From: Mesostigma viride
Lineage: Eukaryota; Streptophyta; Mesostigmatophyceae; Mesostigmatales; Mesostigmataceae
Direction: 5' to 3'
NCBI GenBank assembly: GCA_009746045.1
Contig: RPFO01001983.1
Location: forward strand, 1 to 51,904
DNA: 51,904 nucleotides
The first letter of the stretch is position 1; every line of letters begins with the position of its first letter. The position numbers were made by a program, and so were the translations under genes. Positions 26,714 to 37,736 of the stretch are shown here, in pieces. Below the pieces are notes generated by a model. It saw only the letters and a program-made list of their open reading frames with translations. It had not been told where the DNA came from and did not search any database.

Positions 26714-27153
26714 AGAAAATAAGCTGACTTTTTATCCAGCCAACCTGTGGCTAGCTGCTCTGGTTAGCATGACAAATGCTAACATTTACTCAGTGGGAAA
26801 GGTGAAGAGACCATTGGAACAGCCTACCTGACGCATGTGCCACCAAAGCATTGTGTCCCGCAAAATGCACACTGCCTCCTTTCTAACAAGCACGAGCCGC
26901 TCTCTTTAGGAGACAGGTGCCAGCTCGTCAGTGTCTGGGGAAAATGATGCCGCTGCTTAGGAAGACCGCGTGAATTTCCTCGAACACAACTGTCTATAAA
27001 GCAAAAGAAATTTCAGAGAAGCATGGAAATAAAAGCATTACACCTTCCCGACAGGTTGTGGGCCACGCGCTGCAGCAAGCCAGCCACGTCACAGACGAAC
27101 TTGCTTAAAAACATCCAGGAATCCAGCGATGCAGCGCCAGGACCCGCAACTTC

Positions 27154-27364
27154 ATGGCTGCATCTGGCCGGAAAGAAGGCAAAAAGCTTACGCTCAACGA
27201 GGTAAGAAAGCAGGAAAGCGCTATCTTAGGACGTTTAATACAAGAACGTACCATAACGGGCATTTATTCGTGCCCAGGCGCACAAGAAAGGCCACCCTTT
27301 CATGGAGAGGTCGGGCGCGCATGGCGCAGGCCTAATGTTATCTTACCGCAAAATGACGGGAAAG
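27154..27364 (+). CDS. Right-arm two-exon mini-gene (partial)
   Basis: Exon a encodes MAASGRKEGKKLTLNE (27154-27201, possibly starting further upstream in the same frame) and ends at the donor GAG|GTAAGA. A 76-nt intron ends at TGCCCAG|GCG. Exon b is 27278-27364, 29 codons (AHKKGHPFMERSG...SYRKMTGK), phase 0, followed by donor AAG|GTAAAG. Both joins are phase 0, as in the larger genes of the window. The left arm keeps the same exons and frame. No further exon was found before the arm ends. The family is unknown; the Lys/Arg-rich start could be DNA-binding, which is inference only. Confidence 0.42.
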
Positions 27365-27698
27365 GTAAAGATAGCAGCGGGAATTTTTACGGCTTTAGAA
27401 ACATCATTAAACTAGCTTCCATTAGGACCATCAAAACTGGCAACAATCGACAATCACACCTGCAGGCATCAATTATACTTTATTCATCCCGACAGAAATT
27501 CAGGCCGGACCCCCCCTGCCGATGGTAAAGAAAAAGAGCCCGCGACATTATAGATCGCAACTATCCCACCATAAATTAGAATCAGTAACTAATTTTCTCC
27601 AAGAATCGAGCATTTTTTCTGCTTTCCGCGAGCCAGATTTGTCACGTTTCGTCTAAAAGCAGTCGCCATGGCCACTTCCGCAAGGGGTGCGCGCACCG

Positions 27699-28297
27699 TG
27701 CACCCACTTTTCACGGTACGGAGGGTACCGCGGAATTTTTTTGGCGCGGAAAATATTCGCCGCCAAAAATTAACCATGCATGCATGCCCGTCGTCTCCAA
27801 ACATTGCATTACATGCACGTGACGGCGTGTTCCCTCGGTCATGGTGCGCGGCGGTGCCAGCTGGACTGATGTCATGCCCTCCACGTAGGCTCGTTCTACA
27901 TTTCAAAACTGATCCATGGCGCATAATTAGAATTTTGGAAGGTAGAATCAGGTTCTGAAGGTTCTACATAGTAGCCTAGTAAGGGTACACTAACATGTAG
28001 CCCAGTAGTTACTAATCCTGCGATCATGACGGAATATACATGTAGTGATACTAATCGATACATGTAGTACACATGGTTGGCGCACAGAATGTTGTACAAC
28101 CTGCCCTACATGTCGGAAAAACGCACACTCTGACAAACGTGATTGAAATATATTGTACAACATCATCACTAACGCTACATCCGGAACTGTTCTAGTGAAT
28201 AGCATTACAATGTACTCCCCCGGCAGGTGTGGGTGCCCGAGTACTTGGGAGTCTGAACACGCAGTGTCGACTCCTATTGGTGCAAAAAGTCGTTTGG
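27699..28297. other. Non-coding stretch
   Basis: This is unique sequence between the palindromic element and the foldback element. It has scattered short palindromes (GCATGCATGC near 27,778; ACATGTAGT-type repeats at 27,965-28,075) and no supportable coding frame. Confidence 0.5.
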
Positions 28298-28883
28298 TGT
28301 GAAACGACTGGTCCAACCTAAAAAAATTTTGAATTTTTGCCGTGTCCAGTAACGGTCCTAGGTTGCACCCGCGGGACGTTCCGGCAGCTGTACAGAATAG
28401 ATCAGAAAGATACGCCGCGGAATGACGCCAGTGCCCGGCAAATGTGAGTCGGGAACTGAACAGTCACTACAAACGTCGAAAATCTATTGCTCCACCCCCC
28501 CAAAAAAAGCGTTCCGGAACTGTTCGAAGCGAATAGCACTGACAGGATTCGAACCTGCGTCCAGAGTGAGGTTGCGGAGTGAGGGAGGCCAGCCATCATG
28601 GTCCGCACACAAATCTGGCTCGGGTCCGATCCCTGTCAGTGCTCTTCGCTTCGAACAGGTCCGGAACGCTTTTTTGTGGGGATGGAGCAATAAATACTCG
28701 ACATTTGCAGTGACTGTTCAGTTCCGGGCTCACAAATGATTTGCCGGGCACAGGCGTCGTTGCGCGGCGTATCTTTGTGATCTTTTCTGTACAGCTGTCG
28801 GAACGTCCCGCGGGTGCAACCTAGGACCGTTACTGGACACGGCAAAAATTTAAAATTTTTCAGGTTGGACCAGTCGTTTCACA
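28298..28883. mobile_element. 586-bp foldback element with tRNA-like core
   Basis: Arms of ~240 bp (28298-28534 and 28644-28883) are inverted copies at about 90% identity with small indels. They begin and end with TGTGAAACGACTGGTCCAAC. The 109-bp centre is itself bounded by AGCACTGACAGG and its inverse. The structure resembles a foldback or MITE-like non-autonomous element. No clear target-site duplication was seen. Confidence 0.82.
28535..28643. other. tRNA-like palindromic core (not an intact tRNA)
   Basis: The ends AGCACTG and CAGTGCT could form a perfect 7-bp acceptor-like stem. Next to one end, the minus strand carries GCAGGTTCGAATCCTGT, a good T-arm and B-box. Next to the other end, the plus strand carries CGGGTCCGATCCCTG, a degraded T-arm. 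So two tRNA 3' halves face each other. No D-arm, A-box or anticodon arm at normal spacing was found, so this looks like a tRNA-derived element rather than a gene. Confidence 0.4.
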
Positions 28884-29059
28884 TGATTCGTCGTACGTAC
28901 GCACATATCCTCGCATGCCATGTCGACGCTGCACTGACACACACCAGGGACTTTGGAAGGTGCGCACCCAGCCCGCCCAGGTAATTGATGCGGTGTTTTG
29001 CAGGCGCGCACCGCCGGATGCGCCCACCACGCCCGCCACCGCACGTCCAGTGACCGACT

Positions 29060-29885
29060 GTGGTCCACGTTCTTTTTCGCCTGCGGGTGCAGCCCCCATA
29101 ATGCGTACGAGCAGCTTCACGGCTTTCTTCTTTGGAAATCAAGAACAACGGGCCTGACAACAACAACAACGACAGCAGCATCAGCTCCAACAAGAGTGAG
29201 TTGCGGGATTTTACGTACGTGGTTTTTCTATTTTTTTTTTCACCTGGCATGTTGAGTATTCATCCCATTTTGCGTCATGACGGCTTCCTGAACGACGACT
29301 CTCTCTCCCTCTCCCTCTCCCCCCCTCTCCCTCTTATTTTTCACCAGGTTTTTCATGCCGATTTTAAATCCCTTTTGCGTCATGCTCCTTGTAGCGTGAT
29401 GTCGTCAATTGTCACTCACAACAATACTATCATTGTGGTTCGTTCTTTTTCGCCTGCGGGTGCAGGTCACGAGCGTTGCGTACGAGCAGCACTTACATCA
29501 TTAAATCAAGAACAACGGGCCTGACAACAAGAACAACGACAGCAGCATCAGCAACAACAAGAGTGAGTTGCGGGATTTTATGTACGTTGTTTTTCTCATG
29601 TTTTTTCACCTGTCATGTTGAGTATTCATCCCATTTTGCGTCATGCCGGCTTCCTGAACGACGACTCTCTCTCCCTCTCCCTCTCCCCCCCTCTCCCTCT
29701 TATTTTTCACCAGGTTTTTCATGCCGATTTTTAATCCCTTTTGCGTCATGCTCCTTGTAGCGTGATGTCGTCAATTGTCACTCACAACCATGCTATCATT
29801 GTGGTTCGTTCTTTTTCGCCTGCGGGTGCAGGTCACGAGCGTTGCGTGCGGTGCGTCATCAATCCAAGAACAAAACACGATGTGG
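29060..29885 (+). repeat. Tandem duplication of ~366-375 bp carrying an exon-like piece
   Basis: Copies start at 29060, 29435 and 29801; the last is cut by the CT-rich tract. Each begins GTTCTTTTTCGCCTGCGGGT followed by GCAG, which looks like a 3' splice site. The first two continue with an exon-like piece ending at the donor AACAAGA|GTGAGTTGCGGG. In the frame NNGPDNNNNDSSISSNK / NNGPDNKNNDSSISNNK the copies differ mainly by conservative changes, which suggests an Asn-rich coding exon. The rest of the gene was not found. Confidence 0.5.
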
Positions 29886-29888
29886 CTA

Positions 29889-30006
29889 AACCCTCCCTCT
29901 CCCTCTCCCTCTCCCTCTCCCTCTCCCTCTCCCTCTCCCTCTCCCTCTCCCTCTCCCTCTCCCTCTCCCTCTCCCTCTCCCTCTCCTCTCCCTCCTCTCC
30001 CTCCCT

Positions 30007-30095
<89 letters not shown>

Positions 30096-30365
30096 CCTCC
30101 TCTCCCTCTCCTCTCCTCCCTCTCCCTCTCCCTCTCCCTCTCCCTCTCCCTCTCCCTCTCCCTCTCCCTCTCCCTCTCCCTCTCCCTCTCCTCTCTCTCC
30201 CTCTCCCTCTCCTCTCCCTCTCCCTCTCCCTCTCCTCTCCCTCTCCCTCTCCCCTCCCTCCCTCTCCCTCTCCCCTCCCTCCCTCCCTCCCTCCCTCCCT
30301 CCTCCCTCCCTCCTCCCTCCCTCCCTCCCTCCCTCCTCCCTCCTCCCTCCCTCCCTTCCCTCCAT
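29889..30365. repeat. CCCTCT / CT microsatellite
   Basis: (CCCTCT)n passes into (CT)n near 30,014-30,090, back to (CCCTCT)n, then (CCCT)n. The long Ser/Leu/Pro and Arg/Glu/Gly open frames on the two strands are artefacts. Confidence 0.95.
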
Positions 30366-30480
30366 CAAGTTTCGTTTAAGTGGCCAGCCGGAGCGGCTGC
30401 TTAGGTTTAGCGGACAAGTGTCGAATAGCGCGTCATTGGTGAATTACTAGGGAACTTGGGTTTCCCTCGCGAAACTCCAA

Positions 30481-30787
30481 CCGCACGTTCAGATTTCCAA
30501 ATCTCAAGTTAAGTTCGGCGCAACTTTCTGAACAGGGGCAGTTGACGAGCAGCATTCCTCCGGACGAATGAATTGCGTTCCATACTTCGCAAAATTTTGA
30601 AAGGTAGCTTGCGTGCAGCCCTACTAAAATTTGCGCGCACGTTCAGATTTCCAAATCTCAAGTAAATTTCGGCGGAACATTCTGAACGGGGGTAGTTGGC
30701 GGGCAGCGTTCTCACACGAATGAAAGCGTTCCATACTAGCGCAAATTTTGAAAGGTAGCTTGCGTGCAGCCTACTAAAATTTGCGCG
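30481..30787. repeat. ~153-bp tandem duplication
   Basis: Two copies begin CGCACGTTCAGATTTCCAAA and end with AGCTTGCGTGCAGCC then CTACTAAAATTTGCG. An open minus-strand frame crosses them, but it follows the repeat and I do not call a gene. Confidence 0.75.
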
Positions 30788-30985
30788 AAGTGTGGGACTG
30801 AAAAATTCGTAACGGAAACTGTTTGAGTTGCCGTCACTTCCTCTGTGCAAACGTGTGGGAGTGAAAATTCGTACGGAAACTTTTTGGTAGTTGCCGTCAC
30901 TTCTTTTGCGCGAGTGTTGGGCTGAAAATTCGAACGGAAACTTTTTGGTAGTGGCGTCACTTCCTTTGGTTCGACTGAAAATTCG
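30788..30985. repeat. ~60-bp imperfect tandem repeat
   Basis: Three to four units contain GAAAATTCGTACGGAAACTT followed by GTTGCCGTCACTTC. The region to 31,135 holds no supportable gene. Confidence 0.65.
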
Positions 30986-31137
30986 CTGAAATTCGCTGAA
31001 TTCGTACCGTAGCCTAATTTTTAGTACCTCGAAGTGACGGGGCACCTAAAAATTTGCCACAAGTACACTTGGCAGCGCGCTCACTGGGAAAAATTGTACA
31101 GCCGCTCGGCGGGCCACTTGAACGAATTGTAATGCCT

Positions 31138-31263
31138 CCCCCCTCCCTCCCTCCCTCCCTCTCCTCCCTCCCTCCCTCCCTCCCTCCCCCTCCCTCCCTT
31201 CCTCCCTCCCTCCCTCCCCCTCCATCCATCCCTCCTCCCTCCCTCCCTCCATCCCTCCATCCC
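31138..31263. repeat. CCCT-type microsatellite
   Basis: (CCCT)n and (CCCTCC)n with a few CCAT variants. It passes directly into the TTACGC array. Confidence 0.95.
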
Positions 31264-31688
31264 TCTTACGGTTACGCTTACGCTTACGGTTACGCTTACG
31301 GTTACGCTTACGCTTACGGTTACGCTTACGCTTACGCTTACCTTACGCTTACGCTTACGCTTACGCTTACGCTTACGCTTACGCTTACGCTTACGCTTCG
31401 CTTACGCTTACGCTTACGCTTACGCTTACGCTTACGCTTACGCTTACGCTTACGCTTACGCTTACGCTTACGCTTACGCTTACGCTTACGCTTACGCTTA
31501 CGCTTACGCTTACGCTTACGCTTACGCTTACGCTTACGCTTACGCTTACGCTTACGCTTACGCTTACGCTTACGCTTACGCTTACGCTTACGCCCTCCCT
31601 CTCCCTACGGTTACGCTTACGCTTACGGTTATGCTTACGCTTAGGTTTACGCTTACGCTTACGCTTAGGCTTACGCTTACGCTTACGC
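31264..31688. repeat. (TTACGC)n hexamer array
   Basis: About 65 copies of TTACGC with TTACGG variants at the left edge and TTAGGC/TTAGGT-like variants at the right edge (31,640-31,675). A CCCTCTCCC insert sits near 31,595. It is not a known telomere repeat, although the length and the edge variants resemble telomere-type repeats. Confidence 0.95.
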
Positions 31689-32770
<1,082 letters not shown>

Positions 32771-32837
32771 CTCTTACCCCCCCCCCTTTTACAAACACCA
32801 TAATTCTGCCAACGTCACTCTTCCTGGACCGTGTGAT

Positions 32838-33242
32838 AGTTACGCCCGCCGTCGTTTCTTGTCTTACTGGAAGAGCACATGACCAACATTGGTTGTGCTA
32901 GTTACGCCCGCCGTCGTTTCTTTTGCCTTTTCGATGTCGAAATATATCTCGGGAAAGATGCACCCCCGTCAGTTAACTTGTCATCTTGTAAGCTCAATCT
33001 TTCCATGATAGTTACGCCCGCCGTCGTTTCTTTTGCATCTTCGATGTCGAAGTGTTTGTCGTGAAAGTTGCATCCCCGTCAGCTTCTTGTAAGATCAATG
33101 TTTCATGATAGTTACGCCCGCCGTCGTTTCTTTTTTATTTTCGATGTCGAAGAATATGTCGTGAAAGTTGCAGCGCGTTCGTGTCCATTGTGATCTTGTG
33201 ATATCAAAGTTTCCCATGATAGTTACGCCCGCCGTCGTTTCT
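32838..33242 (+). repeat. Five hairpin motifs in a degenerate ~100-bp tandem repeat
   Basis: Near-identical copies reading GTTACGCCCGCCGTCGTTTC lie at 32838, 32900, 33010, 33110 and 33221. They are spaced 62, 110, 100 and 111 bp, with partly conserved flanks (TTTTCGATGTCGAA). All are on the plus strand, the same as the ORFs that follow at 33.4 and 33.7 kb. The region is probably intronic or a 5' leader. Confidence 0.85.
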
Positions 33243-33362
33243 GTTGCTTCTCGTTCGTTTAAAATATCTAATGAAGTTTTTACCATCGTTCACCTAAAAC
33301 AAATTACTTTAAATCTGCACCCGTTAAACCACACCCCCCTCGAAATGACTCCATGGTTGCAG

Positions 33363-33544
33363 AACAAATGTCAGAAGAAGAACAAAAAAAATGCTTCGGA
33401 AACCACAAGCGCAAAAGGAAAGCCGATGACAATTTAGAGACCCTCTCGGAGGATGTGCCGGAGTTGGTTTCTTCGGATGACGAGTTTGAATACTCAAAAA
33501 CATCAGGGGACAAGTTCTTGAGAAAGCATGGAAGGTGTTTGTGA
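33363..33544 (+). CDS. Small basic/acidic ORF after a splice acceptor
   Basis: An acceptor-like GGTTGCAG ends at 33362 and ATG follows at 33368. The protein (58 residues) has a bipartite-looking basic patch, NHKRKRKADD, then an acidic stretch, LSEDVPELVSSDDEFEY, and ends RKHGRCL. A nuclear protein is a guess. The layout resembles the 41,191 ORF: similar size, a basic patch near the start, preceded by an acceptor. The next ORF starts only 115 nt after the stop. Confidence 0.42.
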
Positions 33545-33610
33545 CAAACGCGTTTGTGGAATGGATAAAAAAAAACTATTCCGAGGAATAGTAACTTGTT
33601 ATTATAAAAT

Positions 33611-33616
33611 AATAAA
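33611..33616 (+). terminator. AATAAA-like polyadenylation signal
   Basis: AATAAA lies 67 nt after the stop of the small ORF and is followed by a T-rich tract and the next AG-ATG. The AT-rich context makes chance occurrence likely. Confidence 0.3.
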
Positions 33617-33659
33617 TTAATGTTTATGAATTTTTTTGTTCGTTTTTTCCCTGAAAAAG

Positions 33660-34184
33660 ATGGAGTCCGAGATCGTGAATGAAGTCTACGGAAGCGTCCT
33701 TCAAAACGTTTTCAAACAAGTTCGCTTTCTGTCGCGTGTCATATTCGAGGAAGTTCGAGTCGCGCAGGAGAGGACAGGCCGCCACTTGGCCGTTTTATTG
33801 GCGTTTGATTCGTTCAGCCAAATGGAGAGAATTATGTACGCCCAGCTAGCTGATATGAACTTCTGTATTCAAGAGGGTTTTTTCAGACCACAGATGGATC
33901 TAAGAGTGCCCATAGACCCAAGGACGGAGTTCCGCCTTTTGGTGTCGTTCATTACAAAGGGGCCAAAGATAGAGTTGGGGGAAGAGGAAGGGGCTCAGCT
34001 TGGGTGCACCTACGGGCGCGCATTTTACCCGAATGTTACGCATTCTCTGCGCGTGAGCCCTAAGCTCGTCTGGATTTGTACTAGAACACTACTACAAATT
34101 GAGATTTTTCAAACTTTGTTATTTAGGGCCTCTCGTAAGTCCAAAGCATGTAGGTTATTGTCCCAACATGTTGTGACACCGTGA
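33660..34184 (+). CDS. Unrecognised ORF, 174 codons, start abutting AG
   Basis: ATG 33660 directly follows CTGAAAAAG after the tract TTTTTTTGTTCGTTTTTTCCC, which resembles a 3' splice site. The protein starts MESEIVNEVYGSVLQN and has an ordinary globular composition through about residue 140 (RTEFRLLVSFITKGPKIEL). The last ~25 residues run into sequence next to the octamer satellite, and the stop lies in the satellite. The true coding end may therefore be a donor upstream. No domain was recognised. Confidence 0.48.
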   Translation: MESEIVNEVYGSVLQNVFKQVRFLSRVIFEEVRVAQERTGRHLAVLLAFDSFSQMERIMYAQLADMNFCIQEGFFRPQMDLRVPIDPRTEFRLLVSFITKGPKIELGEEEGAQLGCTYGRAFYPNVTHSLRVSPKLVWICTRTLLQIEIFQTLLFRASRKSKACRLLSQHVVTP

Positions 34185-34915
34185 CACCGTGACACCGTGA
34201 CACCGTGACACCGTGACACCATAACGCTAGTATTTTACGATTTTGTATGGTGTCACAAGGTAATGTGGCGCCCATGGGGTTGCAACAATGATATTACATT
34301 GCCCAGAAGCACTGATTAACATGAGGTGACATTGTGACACGGTGACACCGTGACACCGTGACACGATGGCACCATAACGCTAGTATTTTACGATTTTGTA
34401 TGGTGTCACAAGGTAATGTGGCGCCCATGGGGTTGCAACAATGATATTACATTGCCCAGAAGCACTGATTAACATGAGGTGACATTGTGACACCGTGACA
34501 CCGTGACACCGTGACACCGTGACACCGTGACACCGTGACACCGTGACACCGTGACACGATGGCACCATAACGCTAGTATTTTACGATTTTGTATGGTGTC
34601 ACAAGGTAATGTGGCGCCCATGGGGTTGCAACAATGATATTACATTGCCCAGAAGCACTGATTAACATGAGGTGACATTGTGACACCGTGACACCGTGAC
34701 ACCGTGACACCGTGACACCGTGACACCGTGACACCGTGACACGATGGCACCATAACGCTAGTATTTTACGATTTTGTATGGTGTCACAAGGTAATGTGGC
34801 GCCCATGGGGTTGCAACAATGATATTACATTGCCCAGAAGCACTGATTAACATGAGGTGACATTGTGACACCGTGACATCGTGACATTGTGACACCGTGA
34901 CAGCATGATAGTGAC
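34170..34915. repeat. Octamer (GTGACACC)n satellite with higher-order units
   Basis: Four copies of a 113-bp spacer (ATAACGCTAGTATTTTACGA ... AACATGAGGTGACATTGTGA) alternate with runs of the octamer. The spacer starts at 34221, 34374, 34567 and 34752. The intervals of 153, 193 and 185 bp differ by exactly 40 and 32 bp, whole numbers of octamers. The array decays after 34,870. Confidence 0.93.
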
Positions 34916-35146
34916 AATATGACACGATAGCACTAGCATTTCATGATTTTGTTGTTTAGTGCCACAAAGTATTAACGCAACATTAATGTATTATGCAACC
35001 ATGTATAAATAAAAGAAAATTTATGAATATGATGGATGACCAATAATCCCTATTACATGGCCTAGCAAACTTGCATCTGCCAACTGTGTCTCTCTGCCTC
35101 TTTAATATCAAATGCAAGATAAAATAATGTATAAATTAGCTTAAAC
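34916..35146. other. AT-rich stretch without gene
   Basis: Decayed octamer sequence gives way to AT-rich unique DNA. Nothing recognisable. Confidence 0.5.
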
Positions 35147-35232
35147 TTACCTGACAATGATTTGCATACAGCTTTCTTTAATGCAGAATCTGGTGCCAAG
35201 CAAATGCCGTATCAAAACCATACATGCCCAAT

Positions 35233-36226
35233 CTAATATGAACCATAATAATCGTGTTGCCCCGACTCGTCTACATCTTGCGAGTAGGGTGGCCTTTTCC
35301 GCGGTGGAGCCTGGGCATGTGCCAGGTTGTGGGGCCGGCCGGACGTGGGCGTTGTAGGCCCACGTCCCTTGCTCATCAAAATGACTATGACCCATGAAAT
35401 GAGAATCCCTGGCTGCATAACCTCCTCCCTCATCATGATGTTGCCAGTCTTGCTCCCCGGCGGCCTTGGGGATTTGGGGCCTCGGCTTTGTCTTCCTTGG
35501 AGATCTCCTTAGAGGGGGGGCTGCGGCATAACGGTAAGTGCCGTCATTGTAATGCTGCACGGGCTCAGGGTTCTCAACGTAGGTGGTTTGTTGCAATGTG
35601 CCGCGACCTCAAGGCTGATGTGTATCAGCTGCCGACCCTTCGCCAGGCTGTGGATCGTACATGCCGGCATGGTATACATAAGCATTGGCCGCTTGCCTGC
35701 CAGCGGCAGTAGGCTGGGCATGCATTCCTTGGTCGTACGGCGCGTACACACCGTGCTCGCCGTACGGTTCCCCCTCCCGATCCAGCTGCCTCGGCCCATC
35801 CATTGCGACTGCGCGCGCGCGTGGCTCTTGTTGACGGTGTGCTGGTTGCAGTCCTGTCACTTGGCCATGGGCCGCGCTGAAGCTTTCGCGTTGCCCCAAC
35901 GCGGCAGGCGCAGCGGGCCGGCGAAGCTCCGTGCCAACGCCAGTGCTGGAGCTGGGTGCAGCACTTGCTGGGGTGGATGGCATTCTTCGTTGGTTCTCCA
36001 AAGCATTGACCCTCTCGGTCAGGGCCTTAACCTTGACGTACACGTGCGATTTCTTATTCCCCCGCCCTTCATCACCTACGGGTGTCCCCGCATCAACTGC
36101 GCTCTCAGTCTCCTCCCCCGTTGGCCGTGCTACGCCCGTTCCATCGTCATGCTCCGCACACAACGGTCTGAAAGTGCCAAAAAACAGCCTTATAACTCCT
36201 GTACGATGCAAATATTGTCGAAACAT
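35233..36226 (-). pseudogene. Broken gene: in-frame stop plus frameshift
   Basis: Read on the minus strand from ATG 36226, a 205-codon frame stops at TGA 35609-35611. Translation then continues in the same frame as ...LQQTTYVENPEPVQHYND.... Near 35,300-35,350 the coding character moves to another frame, which ends PPYSQDVDESGQHDYYGSY at 35233. The protein has a short coiled-coil-like segment (KVKALTERVNALENQRR), then long low-complexity stretches rich in Ala, Pro, Gly, Tyr, His and Gln, and a basic SPRKTKPRPQ patch. The family is unknown. The shared composition on both sides of each break supports one damaged gene; the frameshift could also be an assembly error. Confidence 0.55.
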
Positions 36227-36469
36227 GCTAGATCTTGGTAGGTAGCATGTTCAGGACACCAGTAGAAGGATTGCAACTTTCCGGACTTACCGGACCTCAG
36301 CTGACCTATTTTTGGCATTTCTATTTTTAGCAGTTTTCCAGATTTTAATATAAACAAATACATTCTAATATGCAAATAAAGAGTTCTTGACCTGGCTGTT
36401 TGCAAGTAAGTTGATACTCATGACTAATGACTGTACACAAGATCTGATGGTCATCCAACCGCATTTGGT

Positions 36470-36990
36470 AACAAAATGCCACCAAATGCTAGCAAAAATG
36501 TGCGTTTTTTGTATTTTTCATCACATTTCATTGCAGTTTCCATACAAGCTGTGCTCGGTTGAGGCTGGAAACTTGTAGGCATCTTAAACATCATTATTCT
36601 AGACATCCCACAAAAATTCAGGTCCATCATAGGGTATTTGATGTCAGTTTGCTCACAAATGTTACCAAAAATGCACGTTTTTCGTATTTTTCATCACATT
36701 CCATGGCAGTTTCCATACAAGATGTGCTCAGTTCAGGCTGGAAACTTGCATGCATCTTTGCCATCATTATTTTAGACATTCCACAAAAATTCAGAACCAT
36801 CAGAGGGTATTTGATGTCAGTTTGCTCACAAATGTTACCAAAAATGCACGTTTTTCGTATTTTTCATCACATTTCAGTGCAGTTTCCGTACAAGATGTGC
36901 TCTGTTGAGGCTGGAAACTTGCATGCATCTTAGCCATCATGATTTTAGACATTCCACAAAAATTCAGGCCGATCATGTTCTATTTGGTAG
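36470..36990. repeat. ~173-bp tandem repeat, three copies
   Basis: Copies carry CAAAAATG, CGTTTTTCGTATTTTTCATC, TGCAGTTTCC and GAGGCTGGAAACTTG. Anchors at about 36,493, 36,666 and 36,839 are 173 bp apart. An open frame through two units (DVLSSGWKLAC) is a by-product. Confidence 0.88.
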
Positions 36991-37393
36991 AGCTATCAAT
37001 GCCATACCTGCCAGTTTCCATTACAAATTCTTACCCATGGATGCGAAACTGCCAGTGTGGAATATCAAGGAGACAATCTGGTCAACTCAAATAAGATGAC
37101 TCACTAAAACATGGAAACCATTCACGAGTGATGTAAGACAACCCGTCCAGGAGACATACATAAAAGTTCATTGATATAGACACAGCTGACAATATGCACA
37201 TGTGGCCATGTGGATGCTCACGCAATTTCTATTATAGGGAGGAGCTTGCTGAACATAATATTGGCAGCTGTCGCATGCATGGCTAGAAAGGTCATTTTAC
37301 ACGTGCACCCACAGCATGCCAAGTAATGTAGTTGCAAATTACTCAACACGCGGCATGGCGCTGATGCGTTTGCGCGCCCTCATCTCGGTATCG
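36991..37393. other. Non-coding stretch
   Basis: Unique sequence with no supportable feature. Confidence 0.5.
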
Positions 37394-37570
37394 CTAGCTA
37401 GGAGGTAGTGGCACCTCCCTGCACAATCTCTGCCTGACCTTGTCAGCCTTCATGCACTGTGTCAACATGGACACCCCCACACCCTTGCCCTTGGCATCAC
37501 AGCCAAGCTTTCGACGGTGGTTGGTGAAGCTCTTGGTGTCCTCCTTGCGCATGTGGTGCATGTGCAAGTT
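37394..37570 (-). CDS. Candidate terminal exon, unrecognised
   Basis: On the minus strand the frame reads NLHMHHMRKEDTKSFTNHRR... to ...CREVPLPPS and a TAG stop at 37394. Codons are GC-rich in the third position and the composition is ordinary, unlike the adjoining microsatellite, so I think it is real coding sequence. The upstream side runs straight into (TCAC)n, so the microsatellite may have cut or expanded within the gene or its intron. The function is unknown. Confidence 0.38.
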   Translation of the reverse strand, partial: NLHMHHMRKEDTKSFTNHRRKLGCDAKGKGVGVSMLTQCMKADKVRQRLCREVPLPPS

Positions 37571-37571
37571 A

Positions 37572-37676
37572 CTAAGTGAGTGAGTGAGTGAGTGAGTGAG
37601 TGAGTGAGTGAGTGAGTGAGTGAGTGAGTGAGTGAGTGAGTGAGTGAGTGAGTGAGTGAGTGAGTGAGTGAGTGAG

Positions 37677-37736
<60 letters not shown>

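Larger units (their letters stand above)
6507..27698. repeat. 21-kb palindromic element: inverted arms around a satellite array
   Basis: The segments 6507 to about 9,800 and about 24,400 to 27698 are reverse complements of each other at high identity, with small indels. From outside in, each arm contains a ~1.2-kb unique outer part, a 28-30 bp minisatellite, a ~250-bp block, then about fifteen 70-bp satellite units in mirrored order. Outward similarity ends abruptly next to the palindrome GGTGCGCGCACC on both sides (6511-6522 and near 27685-27696). No target-site duplication was recognised and no transposase lies inside. It could be a foldback-type or long-TIR element invaded by satellite, or an inverted segmental duplication. 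Confidence 0.85.

Noticed and set aside
28535-28643. A functional tRNA gene
   Set aside because: Only T-arm-like pieces and an acceptor-like stem are present. The D-arm, A-box and anticodon arm are missing at normal spacing.
31264-31688. A true chromosome end
   Set aside because: The repeat is not a known telomere sequence and unique DNA and genes continue on both sides.
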